A stretch of DNA of 64,000 bases from Trichosporon coremiiforme (Eukaryota > Basidiomycota > Tremellomycetes > Trichosporonales > Trichosporonaceae). The stretch is taken from contig BCJJ01000007.1 in NCBI GenBank assembly GCA_039545355.1, forward strand, positions 1,564,168 to 1,628,167. The letters are read 5' to 3'. Under the pieces are notes generated by a model. The model made no database searches and had not been told where the DNA came from. It saw nothing but the letters and a program-made list of their open reading frames with translations. The translations under genes were made by a program, and so were the position numbers. Shown here piece after piece: positions 43,261 to 53,440 of this stretch. The stretch's first letter is position 1. Each line of letters begins with the position of its first letter.

Positions 43261-43670
43261 GGTAGTCGCCTTGGATTCTGGCGTGGTTGGCGGCAACGAA
43301 TGCCGGAAGCCTGTCGGAGAGACAGTTAGAGACTGCGGTCAAGATGAATCTTGCAGAGACTGGCAGATTGCCCTGTCACTCTGTGATGTCTGCAGTATCC
43401 AATGCCGGGTCTCGAAGGCGAAATGTTGTCGAGAGGCGAGAGAGAAGTTGTGAGATTGAGCACGGAGACCATGACGCAGGTCGAGCTCACGACCCTCAGA
43501 AATCTCTTGAAGTTTTGGTCCCGCAGATCGGCAGCTCGGTGAATTCCAAGCACGGCACCGAGATATCATGTCCTGTGCGTGATGTCCTGCGATAATCGTA
43601 CATACATGCATGTCTATGTATTCTAAGATGCCCAAGATGATGAAGGGTAGTATGAAATGATGATGCTACA
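43261..43670. other. Intergenic between the two repeat-protein genes
   Basis: Promoter of repeat protein 1 and 3' side of repeat protein 2. No gene seen. Confidence 0.5.
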
Positions 43671-45233
43671 TTAGGCCGCGCTGGTCTGAGCGATGGAGGG
43701 TTCGGGACTGCGGGACAAGGTGCTGACCGAAGGCGTCGGTGAGGACTCCTTGGTGACTCTTGGGCGCCAGATAGCCGTCGTCACGGGATCGCTCAGCGGC
43801 TGGAGGTTCTCCGGATCGCCCTTCTCCTTTGCAATGCGTCTGACCTCAGCGAGGTACCTCTTGCCATGAGAGGAACGTCGGAGTACGCTGGCGAACCACC
43901 GCTCACGCTCCTCGCCCTCGAGGTCGGAGTGATACACAGCTGTCCAGAATGACGGCCACTCGGCAGGATCCAAATTCGGAAACGCCTTCACGACGTCGAT
44001 AATCGGCTCCCTCGAGAGTTCAAGGAAGCGTGCCGGGCCGAGATAGTTCAAGCGACGCTGGAAGCCGTACGGTCCCTTCGTGACTGAGGCGCGACCGGAC
44101 TGGGTACGCCGGATTTTGCGCCGGGCTTCCATGTCGTCACCGGCGAGAAGCTCAGCCCACGCTGAGCGGCACAGCACAGCGGCGAAAGCTCGCACCTTTT
44201 CCTCTTCAGTGAGCTTCGACTCCTGCACCAGACGCAACCGTGCCTTCGTCGTCTTGACTGTTTCGAAACCTTTGATTGAGGCCAGATCGTACGGTTCCTC
44301 GTGCACGAGCTCCAAGAAGCGGTCGTGTCCTATCCGATCGACGCACGCCTGGATCTCGGCGGGGATGTTCGCGCTCGACGGGTCACGGTACAGCCCATGC
44401 AGAGGCTTGTAGCTTTGGATAACCTTGTTGTGCTCATACGAGAAGAGGTCCGGCAATGGCAGCCCCGCCTTCAGAATGAGGCGCTTGCCAAGCTGGGTTG
44501 TGCACAGCAGGCTGACCAGGGCGCGTTCCTCCTCCTCGGAGCTAAGGTCCGCGAGCTGAATGCGCGACAACATATGCCGGAACTTGGTGGTACATCCCTT
44601 AATAGAGTTGAGGTCGAAGAGCGGTGGTCGGGCAACGAGCTCCAGGAACCGCTCTTTGCCGACATAGTCGAGCAAGGCCTGCTTGTAGTCTGGCGGGTTG
44701 GGGGGAAACGCCCGTGTCTGAAGGACGAACTCGCCAAAGTCCGTGCCCTTCAGCCACGTCACGACGGCGAGGTACTTGTCGTCGAGTGGCAGGTCGCTCT
44801 CCCGGATAACGTCGAAGCGTGCGGCCGGCAGAACGGTCCGCTTCATGTCCAAGAGCTCGGGAAGGCGGTTCCAGTCGAAGCTCGCTGTCGGTGCCAGATT
44901 GAGGAAACGTTGCAATCCCAGCCATTGCAGAATGAGATTGAACTGCCGCCGACTCGTGTTCTCGGTCGGAAGCAGGTAGCGTCCCAGTGACCGGCGTGAA
45001 ATAAGCCACGCCTTGGCGACGTCCTGGTCCTCCTTCGGCATTGACGCGATTTGTCGCATGGACCGGTGCAGGTCGCCTTGCAGCGGGAGTTGCTTCAGCT
45101 TGAGGTGCTTGCCACGAAACTGCAGCTCAAAAGCAAGCTTGCGAAACTTGTCTTCCCCGATCTCGTTCAACACGACCCTCTGCGCGGCCAGTGTCCGGAG
45201 CGACGTCGCAAGCCATGCTGCTGTCGGGCGCAT
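43671..45233 (-). CDS. Repeat protein 2 of a tandem pair (family not recognised)
   Basis: Single exon, 520 residues. Same repeat plan as its neighbour: LNEIGEDKFRKLAF, WLGLQRFLNLAP, VGKERFLELVARPPLFDLNS, IGHDRFLELVHEEPYDLAS, and LGPARFLELSREPIIDV, each followed by a helix such as DLSSEEEERALVSLLC and G-K-R-L-I-L-K-A-G-L. The N-terminus MRPTAAWLATSLRTLAAQR is basic, Ser/Thr/Ala-rich and free of acidic residues, which would suit a mitochondrial presequence (inference). The last 40 residues are Ser/Thr/Pro-rich and look disordered. No catalytic motif. Confidence 0.82.
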   Translation of the reverse strand: MRPTAAWLATSLRTLAAQRVVLNEIGEDKFRKLAFELQFRGKHLKLKQLPLQGDLHRSMRQIASMPKEDQDVAKAWLISRRSLGRYLLPTENTSRRQFNLILQWLGLQRFLNLAPTASFDWNRLPELLDMKRTVLPAARFDVIRESDLPLDDKYLAVVTWLKGTDFGEFVLQTRAFPPNPPDYKQALLDYVGKERFLELVARPPLFDLNSIKGCTTKFRHMLSRIQLADLSSEEEERALVSLLCTTQLGKRLILKAGLPLPDLFSYEHNKVIQSYKPLHGLYRDPSSANIPAEIQACVDRIGHDRFLELVHEEPYDLASIKGFETVKTTKARLRLVQESKLTEEEKVRAFAAVLCRSAWAELLAGDDMEARRKIRRTQSGRASVTKGPYGFQRRLNYLGPARFLELSREPIIDVVKAFPNLDPAEWPSFWTAVYHSDLEGEERERWFASVLRRSSHGKRYLAEVRRIAKEKGDPENLQPLSDPVTTAIWRPRVTKESSPTPSVSTLSRSPEPSIAQTSAA

Positions 45234-45699
45234 GGTGGTGAAGAAAGGGAGTCAAGTCGAGGAATCGGGGCGAAGCGTCAGAGTTGGAGAGCGCTGCAGC
45301 CCCGAGGTATCCAATGGCGCACAGGTATCGTGAGAGTAGCGAGCAAGCAATTGAGCGGGGTGTGATGACGACGATATGCGAAGTGATCGAGGTTTGTTAT
45401 CGTCTGTGGTGTGCGCAGAAAATTTGGTTCCGCTCGCGATGATTGACCTCGGCGAATTCCGACCACATGACGCAACCACGACCATGTTCTTGCTGTTGCC
45501 GTTGTCCTAATCGTCACTCCATCGCCGACCCCGTCTTGCACCGACACCCCTTCAGCTTCTGCACTGAAATAGCAGTCATCCATTTTCTCGCGGGATCGAG
45601 AATCTGTAACTAGCCCAACTGCGCCCAACTGGTAGCCGCCGATACTCATCACCATCGTTCATTTACCAGCCTCTGCACGTGCGACCCGAGCCAGCCAAG
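45234..45699. other. Divergent intergenic
   Basis: Shared promoter space between repeat protein 2 (minus) and the GH36-like gene (plus). No gene seen. Confidence 0.5.
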
Positions 45700-47649
45700 A
45701 TGGGACTCTGGCAGTCGGCGCCAGCTGCATCATCCTCAATCACGACCAAGCTCCAGGAATTCAAGTGTGACCAGTCCAAGGACGCGGCCACGCATGTCCT
45801 CGGCATCGACCTCTCCAACGCACGCGGCTGGGTCTGGTATCGCTACCGGCCAACCTGGATCGAAGCGAAGCCACTCTCCAGCACGCCGCTCGACTTCCCG
45901 ATCCATCTCATGCTCGTGAAGCGAGGATCAGAATACCTGGCCCTCTATCCCGTGAGCTCTGACAGTGCGACTTCCCATCTATCGTATTCGAGGGGTAAAT
46001 GGACCGTCAACGTCTGCCGATGCACGTCTAGCCAAGGACGAGCGGCAGTTATCGAGTGTCGCTCGTCGCATGCTCGGGACCTCAACAACCTGATCCGAGA
46101 AGCGATCAAGCAAGCTCGCGCCTGGGTTGGCTTGAAGGGCGACCTGATAGCTTTAATGGCGGAAAACCCCCTCAATCGCCTTGGATTCTGCACCTGGTCT
46201 GCCCTAGGAGAAACGAACCACGTTTCACGAGCCATGTTCACCTCCCTCCTCTCCGAGCTCTCCAAAGCGAAGATCCCAGTACAAGCCTTCGTCATAGACG
46301 ACGGGTGGCAGGATCAGCGACACCGGCAACTGTGGTCCTTCTCCTCAAACGAGTCCTTCGGTGACCTAGCTGAAGCTGTCGACCTCGTCAAGAAGACATT
46401 CGACGGACCGGAGGTGGGAGGCTGTGAGGTCGGCGTGTGGCTCGCCCTGACCGGAGGATACTGGAACGGGGTGCACCCCGACTCGCCCGTCGTGAAGAAG
46501 TACGCCTGCAAGGAGTTCAAGTACACGAACCCATACGGCGAAGGGGCGTACTGGTTCCCCACAAAGCCCGAGTTCTGGAGCGACTGGTTCGCTTGGCTGA
46601 AGGGTCAGGGCGTAAGCTTCCTGAAGGTCGACAACCAGGCCGCCCTATCGTTCCTGCACGGCGTGAGCGGAGCCGAAGTCGCCACCCAGCTCTACGAGTC
46701 CATGCTCTCCGCTGCAGACGCTGCATTCGGCCCAGAGAGGGTAGTGCACAGCATGGCGCACTCCTCCTCGTTCTTCAACGGGCGCTTCGGCTTCAGCAAG
46801 CAGGCCTTCGTGTGGCGTAACAGCGACGACTTCGGGTACATCCACGAGCTGCGTAATGCACACCAGGTCTTCGTGTTCTCCAACCTCTCGAACGCGCTTG
46901 TGTCCAACCACCTCTCGACCGTGCCAGATGCGGACATGTTCATGACCGCTGCGCAGTATCCACAGACACATGCTGTGCTGCGCGCCATGTTCCCTGGCCC
47001 TGTACTGTTGAGCGACAAGCCAGGGGAGCACGACACGAAGCTTCTTGGACACCTCATCGCACCCGATGCCAAAGGCGAAGTGCAGGTTGTCAAGTGCAGA
47101 TCTGCCGCTGAGCTCCTCCCAAGGAGACTGATGGACGCCTCTGTGATGGACAATGAGGACGGCACGGCAACCTGGGCAGCGGTGAAGTGTGGGCATGGCG
47201 CGCTCCTCGCCGCTTTCAACTGCAGGGACGTTGGCCGACGAGTCAAGGACACGCTCACGCGTGAAGATGTAGAAGACGCGATGGCCTTGGCTGGTCTGGT
47301 GGCGGACGTTGTCGTGCTCCGGTACGACTTGAGCAGGGGGGCGATCACTGCCGCCACGGTCGTCAAGTCCGCCGACGATGTCGCAGAAGATACGGCCGGA
47401 CAGAAGGCGCTTCAGGAAGTGCACCTCGGCGAGATGGAGGTCGCGCTGTGGCGAATCGTACCCGCAGGCAAGTCTCAAACTTGGGGTCTCATGTGCCAGT
47501 TTGCGGGCTTGAACTGCCTCAGGAAGGGCCGGTACCTCTACTCTGGCACCGCTGCTACGCAAGGCGACGAACCCCTGCCTCGCCTTGATGGCGGAGAGAG
47601 CGGGATCGGGATTAGGGCGTTCGAGGTCAAGGCTGGCGACGAGGCTTAG
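45700..47649 (+). CDS. GH36 raffinose-synthase/alkaline alpha-galactosidase-like enzyme
   Basis: Single exon, 649 residues; ATG 45700 is preferred over an in-frame GTG 21 bases upstream. Glycoside hydrolase family 36, the branch with plant raffinose synthases and seed-imbibition alpha-galactosidases. Seen: LGFCTWSALGETNH, F-V-I-D-D-G-W-Q-D, FLKVDNQAA with the expected nucleophile aspartate, and WRNSDDFGY with the expected acid/base aspartate, then P-D-A-D-M-F. It should cleave or transfer alpha-galactosyl groups. No signal peptide, so probably cytosolic. The lack of introns contrasts with most neighbours apart from the two repeat-protein genes. Confidence 0.9.
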   Translation: MGLWQSAPAASSSITTKLQEFKCDQSKDAATHVLGIDLSNARGWVWYRYRPTWIEAKPLSSTPLDFPIHLMLVKRGSEYLALYPVSSDSATSHLSYSRGKWTVNVCRCTSSQGRAAVIECRSSHARDLNNLIREAIKQARAWVGLKGDLIALMAENPLNRLGFCTWSALGETNHVSRAMFTSLLSELSKAKIPVQAFVIDDGWQDQRHRQLWSFSSNESFGDLAEAVDLVKKTFDGPEVGGCEVGVWLALTGGYWNGVHPDSPVVKKYACKEFKYTNPYGEGAYWFPTKPEFWSDWFAWLKGQGVSFLKVDNQAALSFLHGVSGAEVATQLYESMLSAADAAFGPERVVHSMAHSSSFFNGRFGFSKQAFVWRNSDDFGYIHELRNAHQVFVFSNLSNALVSNHLSTVPDADMFMTAAQYPQTHAVLRAMFPGPVLLSDKPGEHDTKLLGHLIAPDAKGEVQVVKCRSAAELLPRRLMDASVMDNEDGTATWAAVKCGHGALLAAFNCRDVGRRVKDTLTREDVEDAMALAGLVADVVVLRYDLSRGAITAATVVKSADDVAEDTAGQKALQEVHLGEMEVALWRIVPAGKSQTWGLMCQFAGLNCLRKGRYLYSGTAATQGDEPLPRLDGGESGIGIRAFEVKAGDEA

Positions 47650-47981
47650 GCTCGTTCATCCCCTCAGCATGAGTCACAGCAGAAGCAGGGCCACGAGATC
47701 CCTCGAGACGCAAGCCTCCGTCGACTGTTAACCCCAGCCTTCTAGCTCTCTCCTCCACGAGTCCAACACCACCACCGCAACCCACCTCTTCCACGTACGA
47801 CTTGCTAATACCCCATTAACAACTTGACATCAGCGGAATCAAACGGATATTCGAGCGGAAGCAAATCCTCCAAACTCTTCCGCGTCCCAACGTCTCGTCA
47901 TACACTCTTTTCCACCATCCGACTCGTTTTCTCGCTCCCCTTGGCGTAGACAAAGAGATATGTACGAGAAAAAGCAAAAGA
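47650..47981. other. Intergenic, no gene seen
   Basis: 3' side of the GH36-like gene up to the tRNA-Gly gene. Confidence 0.5.
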
Positions 47982-48052
47982 TACATCCAGGGGGAATCGA
48001 ACCCCCACCGCATCGATGGCAACGATGCATGATACCATTTCACCATAGATGT
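47982..48052 (-). tRNA. tRNA-Gly (anticodon GCC)
   Basis: 71-nt cloverleaf on the minus strand. Acceptor stem ACATCTA pairs with TGGATGT (one T-G pair) with discriminator A. The anticodon arm is CATCG-TTGCCAT-CGATG with GCC. The T arm is GGGGG-TTCGATT-CCCCC. The D arm holds GAAATGGTATC. The ATCGTTGCCATCGAT core is typical of fungal tRNA-Gly(GCC). No intron. Confidence 0.95.
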
Positions 48053-48681
48053 TAGGACGTATTAGACCACTTCACTAACGCTGCGCGTTCGCGACGATCT
48101 TCCTTGATGGGGAGGCCGCGGGAGCCACTATATTTGGTCAATGTGGGATTTCGACGTGACTTTCGTACCGTGAACGACGTCGTAGAGATGACTGAAGTGG
48201 TGTTGCGGGTTCTTCGCGGTGGAGGCTCGGTCTTGGGCAAGGCCAAGCGCGTGCGCTCGGCCCATAGGCGGAGATTCGGTGCGTGGCTTGGCATGAGAGC
48301 CTCCCAACCCCGTAGTCAGGGCTGGATACCGTCTCGTGCTCGCCGAGTGGACCCTTCACCAGCGGAGATGTTTCCAGCGTCACGGCCGTGCTGGTCGACA
48401 ACGGCAATGGCAGTCTGCTCACCTCGCTCACCCCAGCTCCACTGCCGGCCACCGTGGAACCAAACAATGGGCATCCCGAGACAAAGTTCCGCGTCGCCCA
48501 CCGGCTCGGGCCGTAATCTCGGTGGAATCTCGGCGCGAAGCCGCGTTCCGGTTAATGCGCCGAGAGCGTTCCGTCGCCGCTTCTCTCCGCCGCGGCGTCC
48601 TCCAGCGCCCTCCGGCAGTCTGCATAAAGCATCAGCAGACTTCTCGACCCCCGCATCACCCACCCTCTCACATCAGACATC
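48053..48681. other. Intergenic upstream of the GH43-like gene
   Basis: Contains, just 5' of the tRNA on the minus strand, a D-arm-like sequence (GTGAAGTGGTCTAATACG). No gene seen; the 311-codon plus-strand frame here is a shadow that runs into the GH43-like gene in another frame. Confidence 0.45.
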
Positions 48682-49703
48682 ATGCCCGAGCCTCTGGTCA
48701 AGCACATCTACACGGCCGACCCGTCCGCGCACGCGTTCGCGGGTAAGATCTACGTCTACCCCTCGCACGACCGGGAGACGGACATCCAGTTCAACGACAA
48801 CGGAGACCAGTACGACATGGTCGACTACCATGTCCTCTCCATGGGTGAGGTTGGCGGAGAGGTCACGGACCACGGCGTCGCGCTCTCTGCCGAGCAGGTG
48901 CCCTGGGTGGACAAGCAAATGTGGGCCCCGGACTGTGCCGAGAAGGACGGAAAGTACTACTTCTACTTCCCGGCCAGGGCCAAGGATGGTGAGTACGGGC
49001 AACCTGACAGAACTGCAAGGTCAGTGTACAGTCAGCTGACTCCCCAGGCAAGTTCAAGATGGGCGTCGCCGTCTCTGACAAGCCCGAGGGACCCTTCACG
49101 CCGCAGCCTGAGGCTATGAAGGGCTCGTTCTCGATCGACCCTGCCGCCTTCGTCGATGATAACGGTGAGGCGTACCTCTACTTCGGCGGACTGTGGGGCG
49201 GACAGCTGCAGTGCTACAACTCGGACGGCACCGAGTGGGACGGATCAAAGCAGGGGCCCCAGGAGCCTACGGAGGGCGACGCTCTCGGCCCCCGCGTCGC
49301 GCGGCTGCGCGACGACATGCTCGAGTTCGCCGAGCCCGTGCGCGAGATCAACATCACGTACCAGGGCAAGCCGGTGCCGGCGTCGGACCACGAGAAGCGT
49401 TTCTTCGAGGCGGCTTGGATGCACAAGCGCAATGGGAAGTACTACTTCTCCTACTCCACTGGCGATACGCACCTCATCGCCTACGCGACGGGCGACTCGC
49501 CTTACGGCCCCTTCGAATACCAGGGCACCGTGCTCACGCCCCCGATCGGGTGGACGAACCACCACTCCATGGTCCACTTCAAGGGCAAGGACTACCTTTT
49601 CTACCACGACTGCTCGCTCAGCAAGGGCGTTGACCACCTGCGCTCCGTCAAGGCGAAGGAGATGACGTTCGAGGGCGACAAGATCGTCACTTTGGACCCA
49701 TAA
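48682..49703 (+). CDS. GH43-like glycosidase (beta-xylosidase/arabinofuranosidase type)
   Basis: Exons 48682-48988 and 49048-49703, 320 residues; 59-bp intron with GTGAGT, CTGAC and CCCAG. Glycoside hydrolase family 43 five-bladed propeller. Seen: TADPSAHAFAGKIYVYPSHD with the expected catalytic-base aspartate near residue 13, WAPDCAEKDGKYYFYFPA, FSIDPAAFVDDNGEAYLYFGG with the second aspartate, and FFEAAWMHKRNGKYYFSYS with the general-acid glutamate. About the length of the bare catalytic domain. No signal peptide, so it likely acts inside the cell on imported oligosaccharides (inference). Confidence 0.92.
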
Positions 49704-49743
49704 GTTGTAGTATATTCAGAAGCAATTGTGCATGCAGCCATAG

Positions 49744-50600
49744 TTACCGTGTAGCGCTCAAACCTCGTAAGGAGGGGAAAGGTGTTCCCCACTGTGAGGA
49801 GGAGGAGGCGAGCGGGCGTGGAGGAATGTCGGTGTAGCCCTTGAAGGAGAGGTACGCCCTCATGAGTGCATCGAGCTCTTCATGCAGTGCCGTCACCTCC
49901 GGAGGAGTCTCGGACGAATTGATGACCTCGGCTGTGCGGAAAGCAAAGTCGTCACACGACCGTCCTTCCAGAGGTTTGCCCTCGCGCTTCTTAGGGAACC
50001 GCACGTTGCGCTCGTCGAGCCAGCCGCCCCACCGACACCCTCCACAGGAAAAAAGAAGTCTTTACACATCGAGAAGAAGGAGAGGTACCGGTCGAAGTTG
50101 TGGATGTCATTGTCGAGGCGCCTGATAGCCTCGTCGCAATCGAAGTGCAGCCCCTGCAGGCGTTCATGAAGCAAACCGCAGTCTTACTGTGACCCATGTT
50201 GTGAGGCAGCTGCCGCCAACTGGGTTCCGCGTCTTGCGGTCGCTGTATTCCCGCATCGCATACCGGGGACTGCGGATGCCAACGCGGTATCCCCATGTCA
50301 AATGGGTCCAGCACGGCATGCAACCGTCTCCTCGCCATTGAAGTAAAGCAGGTCGAGGTTGGTGTGCTCATCATTGAAGTCGTCGGTTACCGCCACAACG
50401 TGGAAGAGGTCGCCGTCACGCTCCACCCGAAAGTAGATCGTGGCCGATTGAGGATACGGCAGTGGGGGGTGAGTGGGAAGGGTGCTGGGGTGCGATCTGA
50501 CCGTGTTGTCTCTGATTCTGAGTAGGGACTCGTGCAGAGTGGAGCGATGGTTGTTGCCCGCATTCCATCGCTGTGGGGTGCCTATCTATGCGTCACGGAA
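49744..50600 (-). pseudogene. Gene remnant with several frame changes (function unknown)
   Basis: Three protein-like stretches follow each other on the minus strand in different frames. The first is at about 50550-50310: SATIYFRVERDGDLFHVVAVTDDF and LDLLYFNGEETVACRAG. The second is at about 50170-50070: LHERLQGLHFDCDEAIRRLD. The third is the terminal part at about 50050-49744: CRWGGWLDERNVRFPKKREG through to a stop. I could not join them with plausible GT-AG introns, so decay is the simplest explanation. Family not recognised. Confidence 0.4.
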
Positions 50601-50999
50601 GCTGGTCACACGCCAAGCTGTCTGGACGTTAGACCACTACCAGCTCGGCACTAAGATACGCTGAAGAACTGAAGACGAGAGACCAGATCCGATTCAGTGC
50701 GGTTGAATAGAGGTACAGATGAGCCGGCCGGCACCAGCGCCGGCAACTGCTTCGGTTGACAAGCGTTCGATGCATCAGGTGATGGGCACAACCACAAGTA
50801 GCTTACTCGCCAGTTTCGATCGACCCATGACACACTTAGCCTCAGATCTGGAGTGGACCGTAGTTTTGTTCGCAATTCGGACATCCGAGCTACACCCTCG
50901 TCGCTCGCACGACCAGCTCCAGCCCATAAAGCTTGGCACACCGGCTATGCTACGGTGCAGAACGTCTTATCACAGTATGCACATCCATTTGGTATCTAC
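50601..50999. other. Intergenic, no gene seen
   Basis: No supported feature on either strand. Confidence 0.4.
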
Positions 51000-51292
51000 T
51001 GAGCAGCCGATGTGGTTACATGCGCTGGCTGCGCTGGTGCTAGCTTGCTCTTCACAAGCTCAGAGGTCTGCAGTCAGCCAGCCGATATCCACCTCCGGAC
51101 TCCTTGGCCACTGGGACGAACCTCATTCAACCGCTCAAGGGCGGCTCGCAGCTCGCGCAACTCCGCGTCCATTCTGAAGCCAGCCGCTCGCATCGCCGCT
51201 AGCCGCTCGACGCCTTGCTCTTGCTTGACTTCGATGTCCTGCAGGCGCTGCTCCAGTTCCTCGTATGAGGGTCGATGGGCGGTGTCGGGCAT
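51000..51292 (-). CDS. Possible small coiled-coil protein
   Basis: ATG 51292 opens MPDTAHRPSYEELEQRLQDI, then a heptad-like Glu/Leu/Arg-rich helix (Q-E-Q-G-V-E-R-L, A-E-L-R-E-L-R-A-A-L-E-R-L-N-E). As a plain frame it ends at 51074 (72 residues). A splice from about 51116 to GCTGACTGCAG would instead add TSELVKSKLAPAQ and stop near 51000, but the donor (GTTCGT) is poor. Real gene plausible, model uncertain, function unknown. Confidence 0.35.
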
Positions 51293-51482
51293 GGTGATAT
51301 AGACGTGGGGGTTGGGCAGGTTGGAGCAGAGGTGGTGCTGAGTGTGCTAGGTCATGAAGATTGTGATTGTGATGATATAGGGACGCCGAAAGAGCTCGCT
51401 GACGACTTGATTCGGGGAAGCATCGCACCAGATTCGATTCTGAGGATCCGTGCGCTTGCCTTCGTTACGTAAATGACTTCTT

Positions 51483-52130
51483 TCAGCACAAAAGGAGTTG
51501 AATTCTGCTCGATTCTGACGGCGCAGAGGACCGTTCGAGCGGGTCTGTGCAACAACGCCTCACCCTCAGAAGGTCATGTATCGATGACTTTGGTTGGTGC
51601 TCCGCGGCGATGACGCAACCGCGTTCGAACCTCGGCAACTTCGTCATTAGGTTCGGCTCCCACACTTTGGAGAGTGTACAACAAGCATAGGTATCATGAA
51701 CAGCAGAAAACAGCTTATTCAGTGGTGATTCGGTCTCTACGTGGACGACATTGGTGAGGATGGCCACAGCCTGAAACGTCAGCACGCAGTCAGAGGTGGC
51801 AACAAATTTACCTTCAGGACGAGTCTGAGGTCGTTCCGCGCGATCTCGGCTTTCATTTCGCGCGCCCTCTGCTCATGGCGACACTGCTTCTCCTGACGGA
51901 TAATCTTGAGAGGGATGATCTATCGTGGGCGATCCTTAGCTCGAGGTCAGGTCGCGCTGGCGAGAGGTGGCGCAGCAGGGGTTCAGAGAGCGCCGGAGGG
52001 TGGAGGTGGGGCACATGGCGACGGTGGTCAAGGTACTGGCCCGAGAGACAGGTACGGTAAGAAGTCAAGGCGTCAAGATAGTGAGGAATCAGGTGACCTA
52101 GTTGATGAAGTGAGATTAAGATCGGTCATC
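51483..52130 (-). CDS. Possible multi-exon gene, function unknown
   Basis: Two parts fit well across a GTAAAT...CTGACGTTTCAG intron. The exon ending at about 51812 reads I-I-R-Q-E-K-Q-C-R-H-E-Q then REMKAEIARNDLRLVLK. The next, from about 51772, reads AVAILTNVVHVETESPLNKL and runs to a stop at 51483. The first exon may begin at the ATG near 52130 (MTDLNLTSS), with an acceptor at GATAG near 51915. The 5' part is speculative. No domain recognised; could also be a remnant. Confidence 0.3.
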
Positions 52131-53440
52131 GCGTGAGCAGGTTGTAATGCAAGAGCTCAGTAGCTCCGGGTACATTTTGCCACCATTTCCAGGATTTCGC
52201 CGAATTTGAGCCTCGGCTCAGCCACATGTCGTGTACCCTAGCGGTCTGCGCCGGTGAGCTAGGAGGCAAGCTGCGGAGGCTTCGATAGAAATCGTGGATG
52301 CGGGCGCTTAAGTCAGGCGTCCGTTTCGATCGCACTGGGGTGGTTCTTCGGAAGCCGAACCCTTAATGCTGATCTGACCTTTGGAGGGCGATTACTGACA
52401 CACGGAACCGTAGCTCTACGCTGTGATCCGGTTGGAAACTGCTTTAATGACAAATGAATGGTGCTATCAAACAATCCACGCATGACATTCATCGCCATGA
52501 CCTCCGAGCGCGCATCGAACCGACTGCAGGTCCAACAACACTGCCCCGGACCTCTGCTGTTGCGGCCCGGCTTCGGGCTCTGTCGCCTTCCAAGCCCTCC
52601 CCAAGTCGCATGGACCACCCAAAGGACGATCAAGTGAACGGAGAGACATCTGTCGTCAATCCGAGTTGGGCTCTATCTTCTGTACAACATGCAGGGGGCA
52701 GAACCGCGTCCGCCGCATTTAAGGAGAGGATGAAGGATCAGCACCTCAGGGCGCGGGAGGCTGCCGCCAGGATGCGGAGCCTCATCCGGTCGGGGAAGGG
52801 CCGGACGGGGTATCGCTGTTGTGAGTAGCCGTGGTGCGAGTTCCGCACCACGGATGACGAGTCCCACGACGACACAGACAGCGGCTGCGAGCGGAGTGAG
52901 GGTTGCGATGATTGAAGCATGGAGGCGAGGAGAGGGACGGCTGGGGGAGAGACGGCGAATGAGCCTATGCATTCTGTAGCGCGTGGGCTAAATCACGTCC
53001 AGAATGCAATCATTGATCGAATCCAGCTGTTGTCATATCTTCATAGCAATGACGTAACCCTTTCGGGACCTCGTCAACTTGACTATCGGTATCGCTCACA
53101 TCTCACTGCCCTTGTTCGGTCCATGCACATAGTGTTGTTGCTGAGCAATGCATGCATCTACATTAGGAGCGGTGTTCATACATCACGGCCGTGTCGATCT
53201 ACAGCGGGTCACAAAGACAATTGAGATCACTGCGAGAGCCGTGAGCAGCCTGCGCTAGTGTCCGATTGTTGTTCGATTGCTGCGAGCCAAATTTGGCGGA
53301 CAAGATGTACAATAGCCAAAGACTGACGCTTGCGAAAGTGGGATACGGTGGGCTCTGCAGCCATGAATGCGCTCGCTGTTAGATGCTGTACCAGCTTATG
53401 TGTAACTGGCCGCAAGTGCTCCCCAAGTGTCTCAACCGCT
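52131..53440. other. Intergenic, no recognised gene
   Basis: A plus-strand frame at 52454-52828 ends in a short basic helix, but it lacks support and I do not call it. Confidence 0.4.

Noticed and set aside
48104..49039. 311-codon plus-strand frame over the GH43-like start
   Set aside because: Out of frame with the GH43-like exon; Arg/Ser/Thr-rich and begins in non-coding DNA.
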